Shown one piece after another: positions 23,997 through 36,894 of a DNA stretch of 64,000 nt. The position numbers and the translations under genes were made by a program. The notes under the pieces are model-generated. The model was given only the letters and a program-made list of their open reading frames with translations. It searched no databases and was not told the DNA's origin. Positions within the stretch are counted from its first letter, which is position 1. Every line of letters begins with the position of its first letter. The stretch comes from Metellina segmentata (taxonomy: Eukaryota > Arthropoda > Arachnida > Araneae > Tetragnathidae): positions 3,020,395-3,084,394 of the forward strand of contig OX375872.1 of the NCBI GenBank assembly GCA_947359465.1. Direction: 5' to 3'.

Positions 23997-26181
23997 ACCG
24001 TTCCAAAGTTAACCTGCAGTTGAAATGAGACTAGCCAAAAATAAGAATGAGAAACAAAGGTAGTATTTCTCCCCTTTCAGATCAATTCATATAGTTACTA
24101 TCAAAGATATCATCCTGATTCATAAAAAGCAAATGAAATAATTTCGAGGAACAAGCTTTAATGGGGTGCAGCAAAATAAACATTTTTCTCCTTGAACGTT
24201 GGTGTCCTCGCATCTCTCCCTTAGGGGAGTGATCATGGACCGTCGTCAATAGCCCGTTGTGTTTCTCCAGTACGACGTTAACTAAAAATTACCAATTACT
24301 TAATTATTCTGAGTTTGTGCCTCAATGTTCTGAATGAAGAATCATTTCCAAAGTTAACCTACAATTGAAATGAGACTAGGCAAAAAAAAGAATGAGAAAC
24401 GAAGGTAGTGTTTCTCCCCATTGAGATGAATTGATATAGTTACTATCAAAGATATCATCCTTATTCATAAAAAGGAAATGGAATCATTTCGAGTGACAAA
24501 CTTTAATGGGGTGCTGCAAAATAAACATTTTTCTCCTAGAACGTTGGTGTCCTCTCATCTTTCCCTTAGGGGATTGATCATGGACCGTCATTAATAGCCC
24601 GTTGCGTTGCTCCAGTACGATGTTAACTATAAATTACCAATTACTTAACTATTGGGAGTTTGTGCCTCAATGTTCTGAATGAAGAATCATTTCCAAAGTT
24701 AACCTACAGTTGAAATGAGACTAGGCAAAAATAAGAATGAGAAACTAAGGTAGTATTTCTCCCCTTTGAGATCAACTGATATAGTTACTATCAAAGATAT
24801 CATCCTGATTCATAAAAAGCAAATGGAATCATTTCGAGGGACAAACCTTTATGGGGTGCAGCAAAATAAACATTTTTCTCCTAGAGCGTTGGTGTCCTCG
24901 CATCTTTTCCCTTAGGGGATTGATCATGGATCGTCCTCAATAGCCCGTTGTGTTGCTCCAGTACGATGTTAACTAAAAATTACCAATTACTTAACTATTT
25001 TTGAGTTTGTGCCTCAATATTCTAAATAAAGAATCATTTCCAAAGTTAACCTGCAGTTGAAATGAGACTAGCCAAAAATAAGAATGAGAAACAAAGGTAG
25101 TATTTCTCCCCTTTCAGATCAATTCATATAGTTACTATCAAAGATATCATCCTGATTCATAAAAAGCAAATGGAATTATTTCGAGGGACAAACTTTCATG
25201 GGGTGCAGCAAAAAAAAAAAACATTTTTCTCCTACAACGTTGTTGTCCTACCATATTTCTCTTAGGGGATTGATCGTGGACCGTTGTCAATAGCCCGTTG
25301 TGTTTCTCCAGTACGACTTTAACTATAAATTACCACTTACTTAACTATTGGGAGTTTGTGTCTCAATGTTCTGAATGAAGAATCATTTCCATAGTTAACC
25401 TACAGTTGAAATGAGACTTGGCAAAAATAAGAATGAGACACGAAGGTAGTATTTCTCCCCTTTGAGATGAATTGATATAGTTACTATCAGAGATATCATC
25501 CTGATTCATAAATAGCAAATGGAATCATTTCGAGGGACAAACCTTTATAGGGTGCAGCAAAATAAACATTTTTCTCCAAGATTGTTGGTGTCCTCTCATC
25601 TTTCCCTTAGGGGATGGATCATGGACCGTCATTAATAGCCCGTTGCGTTGCTCCAGTACGACGTTAACCATAATTTACCAATTACCAATTATTTAACTAT
25701 TGGGAGTTTGTGCCTCAATGTTCTGAATGAAGAATCATTTCCAAAGTTAACCTACAGTTGAAAAGAGACTAGGCAAAAAAAAGAATGAGAAAGGAAGGTA
25801 GTATTTCTCCCCTTTGAGATGAATTGATATAGTTACTATCAAAGATATCATCCTGATTCATAAAAAGCAAATGGAATCATTTCGAGGGACAAACCTTTAT
25901 GGGGTGCAGCAAAATAAACATTTTTCTCCTAGAACGTTGGTGTCCTCGCATCTTTCCCTTAGGGGATTGATCATGGATCGTCTCAATAGCCCGTTGTGTT
26001 GCTCCAGTACGATGTTAACTAAAAATTACCAATTACTTAACTATTTTTGAGTTTGTGCCTCAATGTTCTAAATAAAGAATCATTTCCAAAGTTAACCTGC
26101 AGTTGAAATGAGACTAGCCAAAAATAAGAATGAGAAACAAAGGTAGTATTTCTCCCCTTTCAGATCAATTCATATAGTTAC
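23997..26181. repeat. Satellite block S6, long type (2.18 kb)
   Basis: It matches the S4 order of monomer variants, with small differences such as GCATCTTTTCCC near 24902 and AAATAGCAAATGG near 25510. Confidence 0.93.
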
Positions 26182-26547
26182 TGTAAGATTCGTGTTGTTC
26201 TGTTTGGTAAGGTCTATATTAAAGACTTCGAATCTTACAGCACATTGACATTTAATGAATAAATATATACAATTATTATGTACAGTTGAGTTATATTTCA
26301 AAAAAGTTCCGTCATTATCGGCAGCAGTCGTCTCTGCTCGGAAAAAATACGTCAGCTCTCAATGGCGTCCAGGGGAAAAAGTGTCTGTTCTATTAATTTT
26401 CTCGTAACTGAATACCGGAATGTGAATGGCTCGTGACAGTCTTGCCTTGCATTCCTACTACAATGCAACTGACTCCTACCAGTCTCGTTGCTCTTATAAT
26501 GAGTTCTTTCCAGACTAGTAGACAACTACCGTTGTCTAGTATTCCTA
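26182..26547 (-). mobile_element. Solo LTR 2
   Basis: A single 366 bp LTR with the shared junctions. It reads CCGTCA and GGCTCGTGAC, the right-LTR alleles, but starts at the left-flank junction. The exchange that removed the internal region fell before about position 26310, so it is a different event from the one behind solo LTR 1. Confidence 0.9.
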
Positions 26548-28731
26548 ACCGTTCCAAAGTTAACCTGCAGTTGAAATGAGACTAGCCAAAAATAGGAATG
26601 AGAAACAAAGGTAGTATTTCTCCCCTTTCAGATCAATTCATATAGTTACTATCAAAGATATCATCCTGATTCATAAAAAGCAAATGAAATAATTTCGAGG
26701 AACAAGCTTTAATGGGGTGCAGCAAAATAAACATTTTTCTCCTTGAACGTTGGTGTCCTCGCATCTCTCCCTTAGGGGAGTGATCATGGACCGTCGTCAA
26801 TAGCCCGTTGTGTTTCTCCAGTACGACGTTAACTAAAAATTACCAATTACTTAATTATTCTGAGTTTGTGCCTCAATGTTCTGAATGAAGAATCATTTCC
26901 AAAGTTAACCTACAATTGAAATGAGACTAGGCAAAAAAAAGAATGAGAAACGAAGGTAGTGTTTCTCCCCATTGAGATGAATTGATATAGTTACTATCAA
27001 AGATATCATCCTTATTCATAAAAAGGAAATGGAATCATTTCGAGTGACAAACTTTAATGGGGTGCTGCAAAATAAACATTTTTCTCCTAGAACGTTGGTG
27101 TCCTCTCATCTTTCCCTTAGGGGATTGATCATGGACCGTCATTAATAGCCCGTTGCGTTGCTCCAGTACGATGTTAACTATAAATTACCAATTACTTAAC
27201 TATTGGGAGTTTGTGCCTCAATGTTCTGAATGAAGAATCATTTCCAAAGTTAACCTACAGTTGAAATGAGACTAGGCAAAAATAAGAATGAGAAACTAAG
27301 GTAGTATTTCTCCCCTTTGAGATCAACTGATATAGTTACTATCAAAGATATCATCCTGATTCATAAAAAGCAAATGGAATCATTTCGAGGGACAAACCTT
27401 TATGGGGTGCAGCAAAATAAACATTTTTCTCCTAGAGCGTTGGTGTCCTCGCTTCTTTCCCTTAGGGGATTGATCATGGATCGTCCTCAATAGCCCGTTG
27501 TGTTGCTCCAGTACGATGTTAACTAAAAATTACCAATTACTTAACTATTTTTGAGTTTGTGCCTCAATATTCTAAATAAAGAATCATTTCCAAAGTTAAC
27601 CTGCAGTTGAAATGAGACTAGCCAAAAATAAGAATGAGAAACAAAGGTAGTATTTCTCCCCTTTCAGATCAATTCAAATAGTTACTATCAAAGATATCAT
27701 CCTGATTCATAAAAAGCAAATGGAATTATTTCGAGGGACAAACTTTCATGGGGTGCAGCAAAAAAAAACAACATTTTTCTCCTACAACGTTGTTGTCCTA
27801 CCATATTTCTCTTAGGGGATTGATCGTGGACCGTTGTCAATAGCCCGTTGTGTTTCTCCAGTACGACTTTAACTATAAATTACCACTTACTTAACTATTG
27901 GGAGTTTGTGTCTCAATGTTCTGAATGAAGAATCATTTCCATAGTTAACCTACAGTTGAAATGAGACTTGGCAAAAATAAGAATGAGACACGAAGGTAGT
28001 ATTTCTCCCCTTTGAGATGAATTGATATAGTTACTATCAGAGATATCATCCTGATTCATAAAAAGCAAATGGAATCATTTCGAGGGACAAACCTTTATAG
28101 GGTGCAGCAAAATAAACATTTTTCTCCAAGGTTGTTGGTGTCCTCTCATCTTTCCCTTAGGGGATTGATCATGGACCGTCATTAATAGCCCGTTGCGTTG
28201 CTCCAGTACGACGTTAACCATAATTTACCAATTACCAATTACTTAACTATTGGGAGTTTGTGCCTCAATGTTCTGAATGAAGAATCATTTCCAAAGTTAA
28301 CCTACAGTTGAAAAGAGACTAGGCAAAAAAAAGAATGAGAAAGGAAGGTAGTATTTCTCCCCTTTGAGATGAATTGATATAGTTACTATCAAAGATATCA
28401 TCCTGATTCATAAAAAGCAAACGGAATCATTTCGAGGGACAAACCTTTATGGGGTGCAGCAAAATAAACATTTTTCTCCTAGAACGTTGGTGTCCTCGCA
28501 TCTTTCCCTTAGGGGATTGATCATGGATCGTCTCAATAGCCCGTTGTGTTGCTCCAGTACGATGTTAACTAAAAATTACCAATTACTTAACTATATTTGA
28601 GTTTGTGCCTCAATGTTCTAAATAAAGAATCATTTCCAAAGTTAACCTGCAGTTGAAATGAGACTAGCCAAAAATAAGAATGAGAAACAAAGGTAGTATT
28701 TCTCCCCTTTCAGATCAATTCATATAGTTAC
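26548..28731. repeat. Satellite block S7, long type (2.18 kb)
   Basis: A third copy of the long block. Its A-run monomer reads AAAAAAAACAACATTTTT, and one monomer has GCAAACGGAATC. It precedes copy 4. Confidence 0.93.
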
Positions 28732-29192
28732 TGTAAGATTCGTGTTGTTCTGTTTGGTAAGGTCTATATTAAAGACTTCGAATCTTACAGCACATTGACA
28801 TTTAATGAATAAATATATACAATTATTATGTACAGTTGAGTTATATTTCAAAAAAGTTCCATCATTATCGGCAGCAGTCGTCTCTGCTCGGAAAAAATAC
28901 GTCAGCTCTCAATGGCGTCCAGGGGAAAAAGTGTCTGTTCTATTAATTTTCTCGTAACTGAATACCGGAATGTGAATGGCTCCTGACAGTCTTGCCTTGC
29001 ATTCCTACTACAATGCAACTGACTCCTACCAGTCTCGTTGCTCTTATAATGAGTTCTTTCCAGACTAGTAGACAACTACCGTTGTCTAGTATTCCTACAA
29101 CCGGCCATCCTGATGATCTTTCGTCCTCGAAAGGAACACGACAAACCTAAAAAAAAACACAAAACAGTATCTGGGAATACATTGATTCAGTA

Positions 29193-29576
29193 TTAGTTAT
29201 TGAACCACGACTTCATATGGTCAGCTGCTGTCGACGTCAAGTTCGGTCCTTCATGGTTTCCAACTTTCTCAACGTCATAGCGATCATGGGGTTTCACTTT
29301 CTTCACTCGATATGGTCCTAAGAATTTCGGTCGTAATTTCATTCCGACACCAAATTGAGTCCGCTGAATAGCAATAAGATCGCCCTCTTTGTATTGATGA
29401 GGTTTCTTCCTCTTCTTATCGTACGTTCTTTTATTCTCTTCCTGAATTTTTAGGATATTCTCTTTGGCATCGTCTCTTAATTTCTTCCTCTTCTCTAGAA
29501 AAACTTCAGTATATTCTTCTTCTAAAAGCTGGACTATCTTGAGATCTTCTTTGTTTCGCATTTTCACACCTGTCAA
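29193..29576 (-). CDS. Integrase C-terminal tail, copy 4 (open)
   Basis: A 127-residue frame. The same frame extends upstream over PFELL, the usual end of the integrase catalytic region in gypsy elements, and then runs into the deletion. It has a basic helix (KKLRDDAKENILKIQEENKR), a small SH3-like fold with EGDLIAI, and the GPY/F-type motif at residues 85-92 (KFLGPYRV). The gag stop TGA overlaps it in another frame. With no catalytic Asp/Glu residues it cannot act as an integrase, and its first ATG is probably fortuitous. It is best read as a relic marking the right end of the internal deletion. Confidence 0.75.
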   Translation of the reverse strand: MTGVKMRNKEDLKIVQLLEEEYTEVFLEKRKKLRDDAKENILKIQEENKRTYDKKRKKPHQYKEGDLIAIQRTQFGVGMKLRPKFLGPYRVKKVKPHDRYDVEKVGNHEGPNLTSTAADHMKSWFNN

Positions 29577-30508
29577 AAGTTCGAAGGGTGCACGAAAGAT
29601 CGAGGCTTTAATTTGTCAAAATCCCTGTTGAAACGCTTCTTATATTTATCGTCTGATGTTTTCGAATCTCTATTGGTTTTTAAATGACATCGAGCCGCTT
29701 CATATTCGTCTAATTTATTGACGAGTTGGTCTATTTTCGTTATTTTCGGTAGCTCGTCTATAAAATGGTCTCGAACGTCATTGGGTATTTTTCGTTTTAG
29801 TTGATCGGTAATCATGAGTTCTTTAAGGTCTTGGTAATTTGATACTTCCAACCCACTCGTCCATTCTTCAAAGAAATTTTTCAGATCATGAGCAAAGTCA
29901 TTCCAAGTAGAAGACGCTTCTTTTCTATGCGAAAGGAAATTTTGCCTAAATTGTTCCGGATTTAATTTAAAACGTTTCAACAATAATCTCTTGACATTTT
30001 CATAGTCATTAGCCTTTTCGTCAGGCTCACGCGTGATAAGATTAGCCAAATCCAATGGGAGTAAACCCAACAAATGTGTAACCCATTCCGTTTTTGGTAT
30101 TTCGATACGACTAATCTGTCTTTCAAATAAAGTTAAATAACAGCTAATATCCTTATTCGTCTCGTAACGGTTAATCAATTTCAATAAATCGTTATTGTAT
30201 AGGCTGGTAGTTTTACCATAACTGTTGCCTTGTCTGTTAGCAGTTTCGATTTCGAGTTTCCTTAATTCGAATTCGCGGGTTTGTTTTTCGGCTTCAATTT
30301 TCTCTGCGCGTTTTTCGGCTTCAATTTTCTCTTCGCGTTCAGTTATAATAACGCTCAACAGATTTTTTGTTATCTCCGCGTCATAGTTTTCAGAATCTAT
30401 TATAAGTTTCGAGCACTGCGCTACTTTGGGATTCGCTGGCACTATTAGGCCTAATTCGTCAATCAATGTTAGCAAATCTACTTTTCGGGCCTTAGTTAAA
30501 TATGCCAT
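29573..30508 (-). CDS. Gag-like protein, copy 4
   Basis: A 311-residue frame differing from copies 1 and 2 by a Lys-to-Asn change in the capsid-like region (KLNPEQ instead of KLKPEQ). Its organisation is as in copy 1. Confidence 0.8.
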   Translation of the reverse strand: MAYLTKARKVDLLTLIDELGLIVPANPKVAQCSKLIIDSENYDAEITKNLLSVIITEREEKIEAEKRAEKIEAEKQTREFELRKLEIETANRQGNSYGKTTSLYNNDLLKLINRYETNKDISCYLTLFERQISRIEIPKTEWVTHLLGLLPLDLANLITREPDEKANDYENVKRLLLKRFKLNPEQFRQNFLSHRKEASSTWNDFAHDLKNFFEEWTSGLEVSNYQDLKELMITDQLKRKIPNDVRDHFIDELPKITKIDQLVNKLDEYEAARCHLKTNRDSKTSDDKYKKRFNRDFDKLKPRSFVHPSNF

Positions 30509-31219
30509 GTCATCAATTAAAACAAAATTCTGTACTCACAGTTTCGAAAGTTCCTTCTATCCGTCTTTTCCGTCAACTCGTCTTTTTCGTCTACGCGTTT
30601 TTTCGTCTACGCGTTTTCTTTTTTGTCGTTTCAGTCTATCATCAGCACCACGTCAGGAGAAGTCATGAAACTGTTCTAGCAGATGATTAAAACACAAGTC
30701 CAGGTTTGCATAGGGAGTCAAAACATTCCGCCGGCCGGTTCAATCGTCACTGCTTTCGGGGTCTGCTAATCCGTCGTTCAAGCCCTCGTACGAAGAAGGA
30801 GAATCGTCGCGGTCGTCATCGGTTTTTCACATCGCGGCCGAACCCTCATTTTTTGTAAGATTCGTGTTGTTCTGTTTGGTAAGGTCTATATTAAAGACTT
30901 CGAATCTTACAGCACATTGACATTTAATGAATAAATATATACAATTATTATGTACAGTTGAGTTATATTTCAAAAAAGTTCCGTCATTATCGGCAGCAGT
31001 CGTCTCTGCTCGGAAAAAATACGTCAGCTCTCAATGGCGTCCAGGGGAAAAAGTGTCTGTTCTATTAATTTTCTCGTAACTGAATACCGGAATGTGAATG
31101 GCTCGTGACAGTCTTGCCTTGCATTCCTACTACAATGCAACTGACTCCTACCAGTCTCGTTGCTCTTATAATGAGTTCTTTCCAGACTAGTAGACAACTA
31201 CCGTTGTCTAGTATTCCTA

Positions 31220-33052
31220 ACCGTTCCAAAGTTAACCTGCAGTTGAAATGAGACTAGCCAAAAATAAGAATGAGAAACAAAGGTAGTATTTCTCCCCTTT
31301 CAGATCAATTCATATAGTTACTATCAAAGATATCATCCTGATTCATAAAAAGCAAATGAAATAATTTCGAGGAACAAGCTTTAATGGGGTGCAGCAAAAT
31401 AAACATTTTTCTCCTTGAACGTTGGTGTCCTCGCATCTCTCCCTTAGGGGAGTGATCATGGACCGTCGTCAATAGCCCGTTGTGTTTCTCCAGTACGACG
31501 TTAACTAAAAATTACCAATTACTTAATTATTCTGAGTTTGTGCCTCAATGTTCTGAATGAAGAATCATTTCCAAAGTTAACCTACAATTGAAATGAGACT
31601 AGGCAAAAAAAAGAATGAGAAACGAAGGTAGTGTTTCTCCCCATTGAGATGAATTGATATAGTTACTATCAAAGATATCATCCTTATTCATAAAAAGGAA
31701 ATGGAATCATTTCGAGTGACAAACTTTAATGGGGTGCTGCAAAATAAACATTTTTCTCCTAGAACGTTGGTGTCCTCTCATCTTTCCCTTAGGGGATTGA
31801 TCATGGACCGTCATTAATAGCCCGTTGCGTTGCTCCAGTACGATGTTAACTATAAATTACCAATTACTTAACTATTGGGAGTTTGTGCCTCAATGTTCTG
31901 AATGAAGAATCATTTCCAAAGTTAACCTACATTTGAAATGAGACTAGGCAAAAAAAAGAATAAGAAAGGAAGGTAGTATTTCTCCCCTTTGAGATGAATT
32001 GATACAGTTACTATCAAAGATATCATCCTGATTTATAAAAAGAAAATGGAAACATTTCGAGGGACAAAATTTAATGGGGTGCAACAAAATAAAAAAATTT
32101 CTCCTAGAGCGTTGTTGTCCTCGCATCTTTCCCTTATGGGATTGATCATGGACCGTCGTCAATAGCCCGTTGTGTTTCTCCACTACGACTTTAACTATAA
32201 ATTACCAATTACTTAACTATTGGGAGTTTGTGTCTCAATGTTCTGAATGAAAAATCATTTCCAAAGTTAACCTACAGTTGAATAGAGACTTGGCAAAAAT
32301 AAGAATGAGAAACGAAGGTAGTATTTCTCCCCTTTGAGATGAATTGATACAGTTACTATCAAAGATATCATCCTGATTCATAAAAAGCAAATGGAATTAA
32401 TTCGAGGGACAAACTTTAATGGGGTGCAGCAAAAAAAAAAACATTTTTCTCCTACAACTTTGTTGTCCTACCATCTTTCCCTTAGGGGATTGATCATGGA
32501 CCGTCGTCAATAGCCCGTTGTGTTTCTCCAGTACGACTTTAACTATAAATTACCACTTACTTAACTATTGGGAGTTTGTGTCTCAATGTTGAAATGAAGA
32601 ATCATTTCCAAAGTTAACCTACAGTTGAAATGAGACTTGGCAAAAATAAGAATGAGAAACGAAGGTAGTATTTCTCCCCTTTGAGATGAATTGATATAGT
32701 TATTATCAGAGATATCATCCTGATTCATAAAAAGCAAATGGAATTATTTCGAGGGTCAAACTTTAATGGGGTGCAGCAAAATAAACATTTTTCTCCTAGA
32801 GCGTTGGTGTCCTCGCATCTTTCCCTTAGGGGATTGATCACGGACCGTCGTCAATAGTTCGTTGCGTTGCTCCAGTACGACGTTAACTATAAATTACCAA
32901 TTACCAATGACTTAACTATTGGGAGTTTGTGCCTCAATGTTCTGAATGAAGAATCATTTCCAAAGTTAACCTACAGTTGAAATGAGACTAGGCAAAAATA
33001 AGAATGAGAAACTAAGGTAGTATTTCTCCCCTTTGAGATCAATTGATATAGT
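31220..33052. repeat. Satellite array S8, distal edge
   Basis: About five monomers. The first 0.7 kb follow the long-block order; the rest matches variants of 8000-9000 and not the amplified blocks, so the higher-order pattern ends here. The satellite stops in ATTGATATAGTTT at about 33052 and gives way to unique DNA. Confidence 0.93.
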
Positions 33053-33808
33053 TTCAACTCGTAAAAACTCGTTTATCCAAAAGACGACGAATGACAATGA
33101 ATTAAAGAAATTATGATAAAGAATTTTTTCAAGTTAATATTCTTTGAATATAACGGCAAAACTACACTAAAAATTTGCTTTATTGCGACTTAACTACCAT
33201 TTTAAATTGCATACTTTATGCTGTGTTGCGTGTGATGAAAATGAAATGGAATTTATTAAAATAGTAAATATTTATAACAGAAAACAACAGTGAACAGCGA
33301 TATAAAACAAAATAAAACTTGCCGGGAAAAACATTGTACTAAATTTATACGTGTGATTCTTTTTTATCTTTATATCTCACACATTTGCCACAACTTACAA
33401 CTAAACGTGCACGACATTTAGAACTAGTAAATTAATTCCGAGTGAAAGAAACAGAAAATATCAGTGCAGGCGAGCAACCAACATGAGTTTCCGTTCCGTT
33501 GAAAAATATCGTCTGTCCGTCTGACATGCAAAATATTGTCAAAATAAATGAAGTATCAGAGTTGAAATTCCATAAATAATAATATTTGTAAAAATAATTG
33601 CTGTTTTAGAAGCATTGGTAAAACAATCCAAGTAATCGTAATACTCAACATGCATTCCAGATTTTCTAAAACTACAAAATTATGGTTTATTTAAGTATAC
33701 TTTCAAGTCTTTTCATGAAACTTATCGAAATATAAACACAAAGAAAGGTTTTATATTGCATTCACTAATTTAATATATGTTGTATGAATAAAGCACGTTG
33801 TACAAAAA
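33053..33808. other. AT-rich unique sequence
   Basis: I see no gene, repeat or recognisable motif between the satellite edge and the Tc1-like element. Confidence 0.6.
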
Positions 33809-33810
33809 TA

Positions 33811-35207
33811 CACTGCTGTTTGTTAGAAATGCAACACCATGAAGGAATCATCCGAATGAAATGAAATTTGCAGCAAATGTCAATTGTAGGATGTTATGCA
33901 AAGTAGTAAAGTTTCAGAGCCACCACGCATGCGTGGTGTGAGCAGCGCCCTCTGAACTGATGCTAAAAGCGTATAAATAGAGGGCTGTAGAGGGACGTTG
34001 AATATAGTGCACGGTTATTTTTTAGTGGCGAAGTGAGACCTAAGTATGCCTCCTCGACGAAGTAGTGTGAAATTTCAACTTACTGAGTTTAAACGGGGGT
34101 GAATCATCTGCCTTCGTGAAGTAGGATTTTCCTATCGCGCAATAGCAGCTCGTGTGCAACGGAACAGTTCCACAGTGATGCGAGTTTGGAAGCAGTGGAC
34201 CGACGAGCACCGGACAGCTTGAAAAACTGGGAGTGGACGACGGAGGGTGACGTCAGCGCGATGATAGACACCTGGTCCACATGGCGGTGAATGACCGTAC
34301 AGCTTCCTCCAGGCAGTTGGCAGGACTTTGGTCTACTGCTACAGGTGTACTAATTTCTACTTCGTCAATTCGCTGTCGTCTGCTGCACTGTGGACTGCAT
34401 GCAAGGATTCCTTCATACAGGATCCCCTTCACACCAAACCATCGACGGCTGCGTCTGCAATGGGCTCATGAGCAAAGAGCCTGGCGGGCTGATTGGTAAC
34501 AAGTTGTCTTTTTCTGACGAATTCCGCTTTAATTTGTGGAACAATGATTGCCATATTCGTGTTAGACGCTATGCCGGTGAACGCTGCCTTCCAGAGTGCG
34601 TTATCGAACGTCATAGTGGCCGAACACCCGGAGTTATGGTCTGTGTGCGATTTCGTATCATGGACGATCTCAGCTGCTACGAATTGAGGGTAATCTGAAT
34701 AGTAACAGGTGCGTCTGTGAAGTGCTAGAGTCGTTCCCTTCCTTCAAGGCATCCCTGGAGCAATCTTTCAACAGGATAATGCACGCCCACATGTTGCAAG
34801 GAATGTTCGAGACTTCTTTTCAGCTCAGCACATACAACTTCTTCCTTGGCCTGCTTATTCGCCGGATATGTCGCCTATTGAGCTAGTGTGGGATTTGGTG
34901 GGTCGGCGCCTCGCTCGTGATCCGCGTCTTACAGCTTCAAAAGACGAACTTAGGGTGTGCATACAAACAATATGAAATTCTCTTCCACAATCAGACATTC
35001 AACATCTGTTTCACTCCATGCCACGTCGTATAGCAGCACTTATTGTAGCGCGTGGTGGCTACACCAAATACTGATTTCGGACATTTAATATTGTTTGTTT
35101 TGCTTTGAAAATTTATTCATTTATTTGTACAAATACAAGCCGTTTGTGTATTAAATTTCATTTAATTCTGATGACTCCTTCGTGTTGTTGCATTTTTTAC
35201 AAGCAGT
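33811..35207 (+). mobile_element. Tc1-like DNA transposon, decayed
   Basis: A 1.4 kb element flanked by TA on both sides. The ends are imperfect inverted repeats of about 55 bp: the left ACTGCTGTTTGTTAGAAATG pairs with the right end read in reverse, ACTGCTTGTAAAAAATGC, and both continue through GCAACA and AAATGAAATTT. A transposase pseudogene fills the middle. Confidence 0.85.
34046..35074 (+). pseudogene. Tc1-like transposase pseudogene
   Basis: It begins at an ATG with MPPRRSSVKFQLTEFKRG, followed by a helix-turn-helix region (SYRAIAARVQRNSSTVMRVW), an SGRRR stretch, the segment around FSDEFRFNLW with the first catalytic Asp, and the typical end ARGGYTKY plus stop at 35072-35074. Several stop codons (for example after FKRG and after HRTA) and frameshifts interrupt it. 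The third acidic residue region can only be read by changing frame. Inactive. Confidence 0.85.
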
Positions 35208-36894
35208 TAATATGGAATAAAATTCATGTGATGCCCGTACAAACACACGAACACAAAATCGAACATAGAACGTGAAGACGGACAGACAGACACCAAACGT
35301 GCAAACGACGGCATCAGAAGGGTCCAAAACGGATAGAAAACTCGAAATGGGTCGAAAATGTTCAATGTACAAACAAGCATTTCATTCTTATTTCTATAGA
35401 TTATGCAAGTGAAAACGATATCAGAATTACATTATATTTGCTATGCAACAAATATTATTCGAAGTTTGTCGCACAATTTTTTTAACTTTTGGTTGGCTCC
35501 TAAAATATCAATATTAATAAAAATTTACTGCAGCACAAAAACTAATTTTTGGAATGACCTGTATTAGAAGTTCTTCTGAAACGATTCCCAACAGAAGGTT
35601 CATATTCATAATTTTTTTAAACATTGATGTAATAATTATTGTTGCATACTAAAAACGGTTTTTAATATAAAGATTAGGTGGATTTTGTTTGTGTGGTTTA
35701 ACAGTAACATGGTACAAAAATCAGCGCTACAGACATAGTATTTAGGAATAAATCCATAAAAGTGTAAGAAACTGATTTAACATTAGTAGCTGTAATCTTA
35801 CTGTACTCATAACTTCGAAACGGTAAGACCTAACGACATGAAATTTGGTACCTGAAGTTAAATTTTGATAGAGATTCAAAATTGTGTGAAGCAATAGGGG
35901 GTTCCTATTGTAAGTTATGAAGTTGGTGCTCCATTTAATATGAATACACCCCCTTGTGCAAATTGAATGCATTTGAATTGATAGAAGGCGTTACTTCCTG
36001 TTAGTGAAGTTAAATTTGGATCGAAATAGTGTGTCCAAAGATGTATAGGAAAGTGTCAAGTTTGTGCTCAATGCAATGTGAGGTCTTGAGTATTGTTACG
36101 TTTGATGAACGCTACGAGAGTCCAAATCTGCGCCGGATAATTGCGGCCCTCGAGTTAAAGACCTCTGATGCAAACTTTATGCATTTGAATTCATAGATGT
36201 TAGTTCTAAAAGTCATCTTTACATTTTCTCTAATATTAAAAATTGCTCGAATGAGGCCAGGTGGCTCAGTTTTTTTTCCATGACTGTACATTGATACGTA
36301 GATAGAAATAATCATTGCGATTTATTTTAGATGGAAAATGGACACACTATTCCTTTAGATTTGATTAAGAAATTCATTTGAAAAAACGTTCAGTTACACA
36401 ACAATAAAAATATAAAAAACAAATAGCCAAATAACTAAAATACGTCTTGTGTGATTTTAAATTTTGAGGCTATTTGATTTTTAAAATTTAAAAGGAGCTT
36501 TATGATTTCGAATAAAAAAAATGAATGATTAGTAGTGGAGAAAATGGTTGGTGGTAATGAGCTATTAAGAAATGAATATTCATGTTAAGTAACAATGGAG
36601 TCAAGGAAGTGGCGGATCTGTTTATTTCTATGAAGGAAAATATATTCCTGTCGAGACATTTTATACCGAGTAAATAACTTTCAAACCTTCAGTTTAAACA
36701 AATTTCGATTTGTAAACAAGGGAAGGTTGATGTCTGTTTTATAGCTGTTTTAAGTCAGTAGAGGGCCAATTAGATGAGAAGGGTTTGGAAAGTAATTGGG
36801 AGAATTAAGAGATCGCATTGTACGAATTTTCAAGTCGTCAATAGATGGCAGCACATTCTTGCGACGTACGAAGATTGAAGATTGTTGAACAAAG
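35208..36894. other. Intergenic, no gene seen
   Basis: AT-rich. At 35215-35380 there is a more GC-balanced stretch with GACGGACAGACAGACACC, a low-complexity motif. The 35700-36060 part looks like old repeat sequence, but I cannot assign it. Confidence 0.5.

Larger units (their letters stand above)
28732..31219 (-). mobile_element. Internally deleted gypsy-like LTR element, copy 4
   Basis: LTRs at 28732-29099 and 30854-31219. The least damaged copy: both gag and the integrase tail are open. It lacks the extra A seen in copies 1-3 and so carries the probable ancestral state at that site. Confidence 0.92.

Noticed and set aside
1..33052. CENP-B box in the satellite
   Set aside because: TTCGAGGGACA fits the first half of the consensus, but the required CGGG is absent, so a centromeric protein-binding site cannot be claimed.
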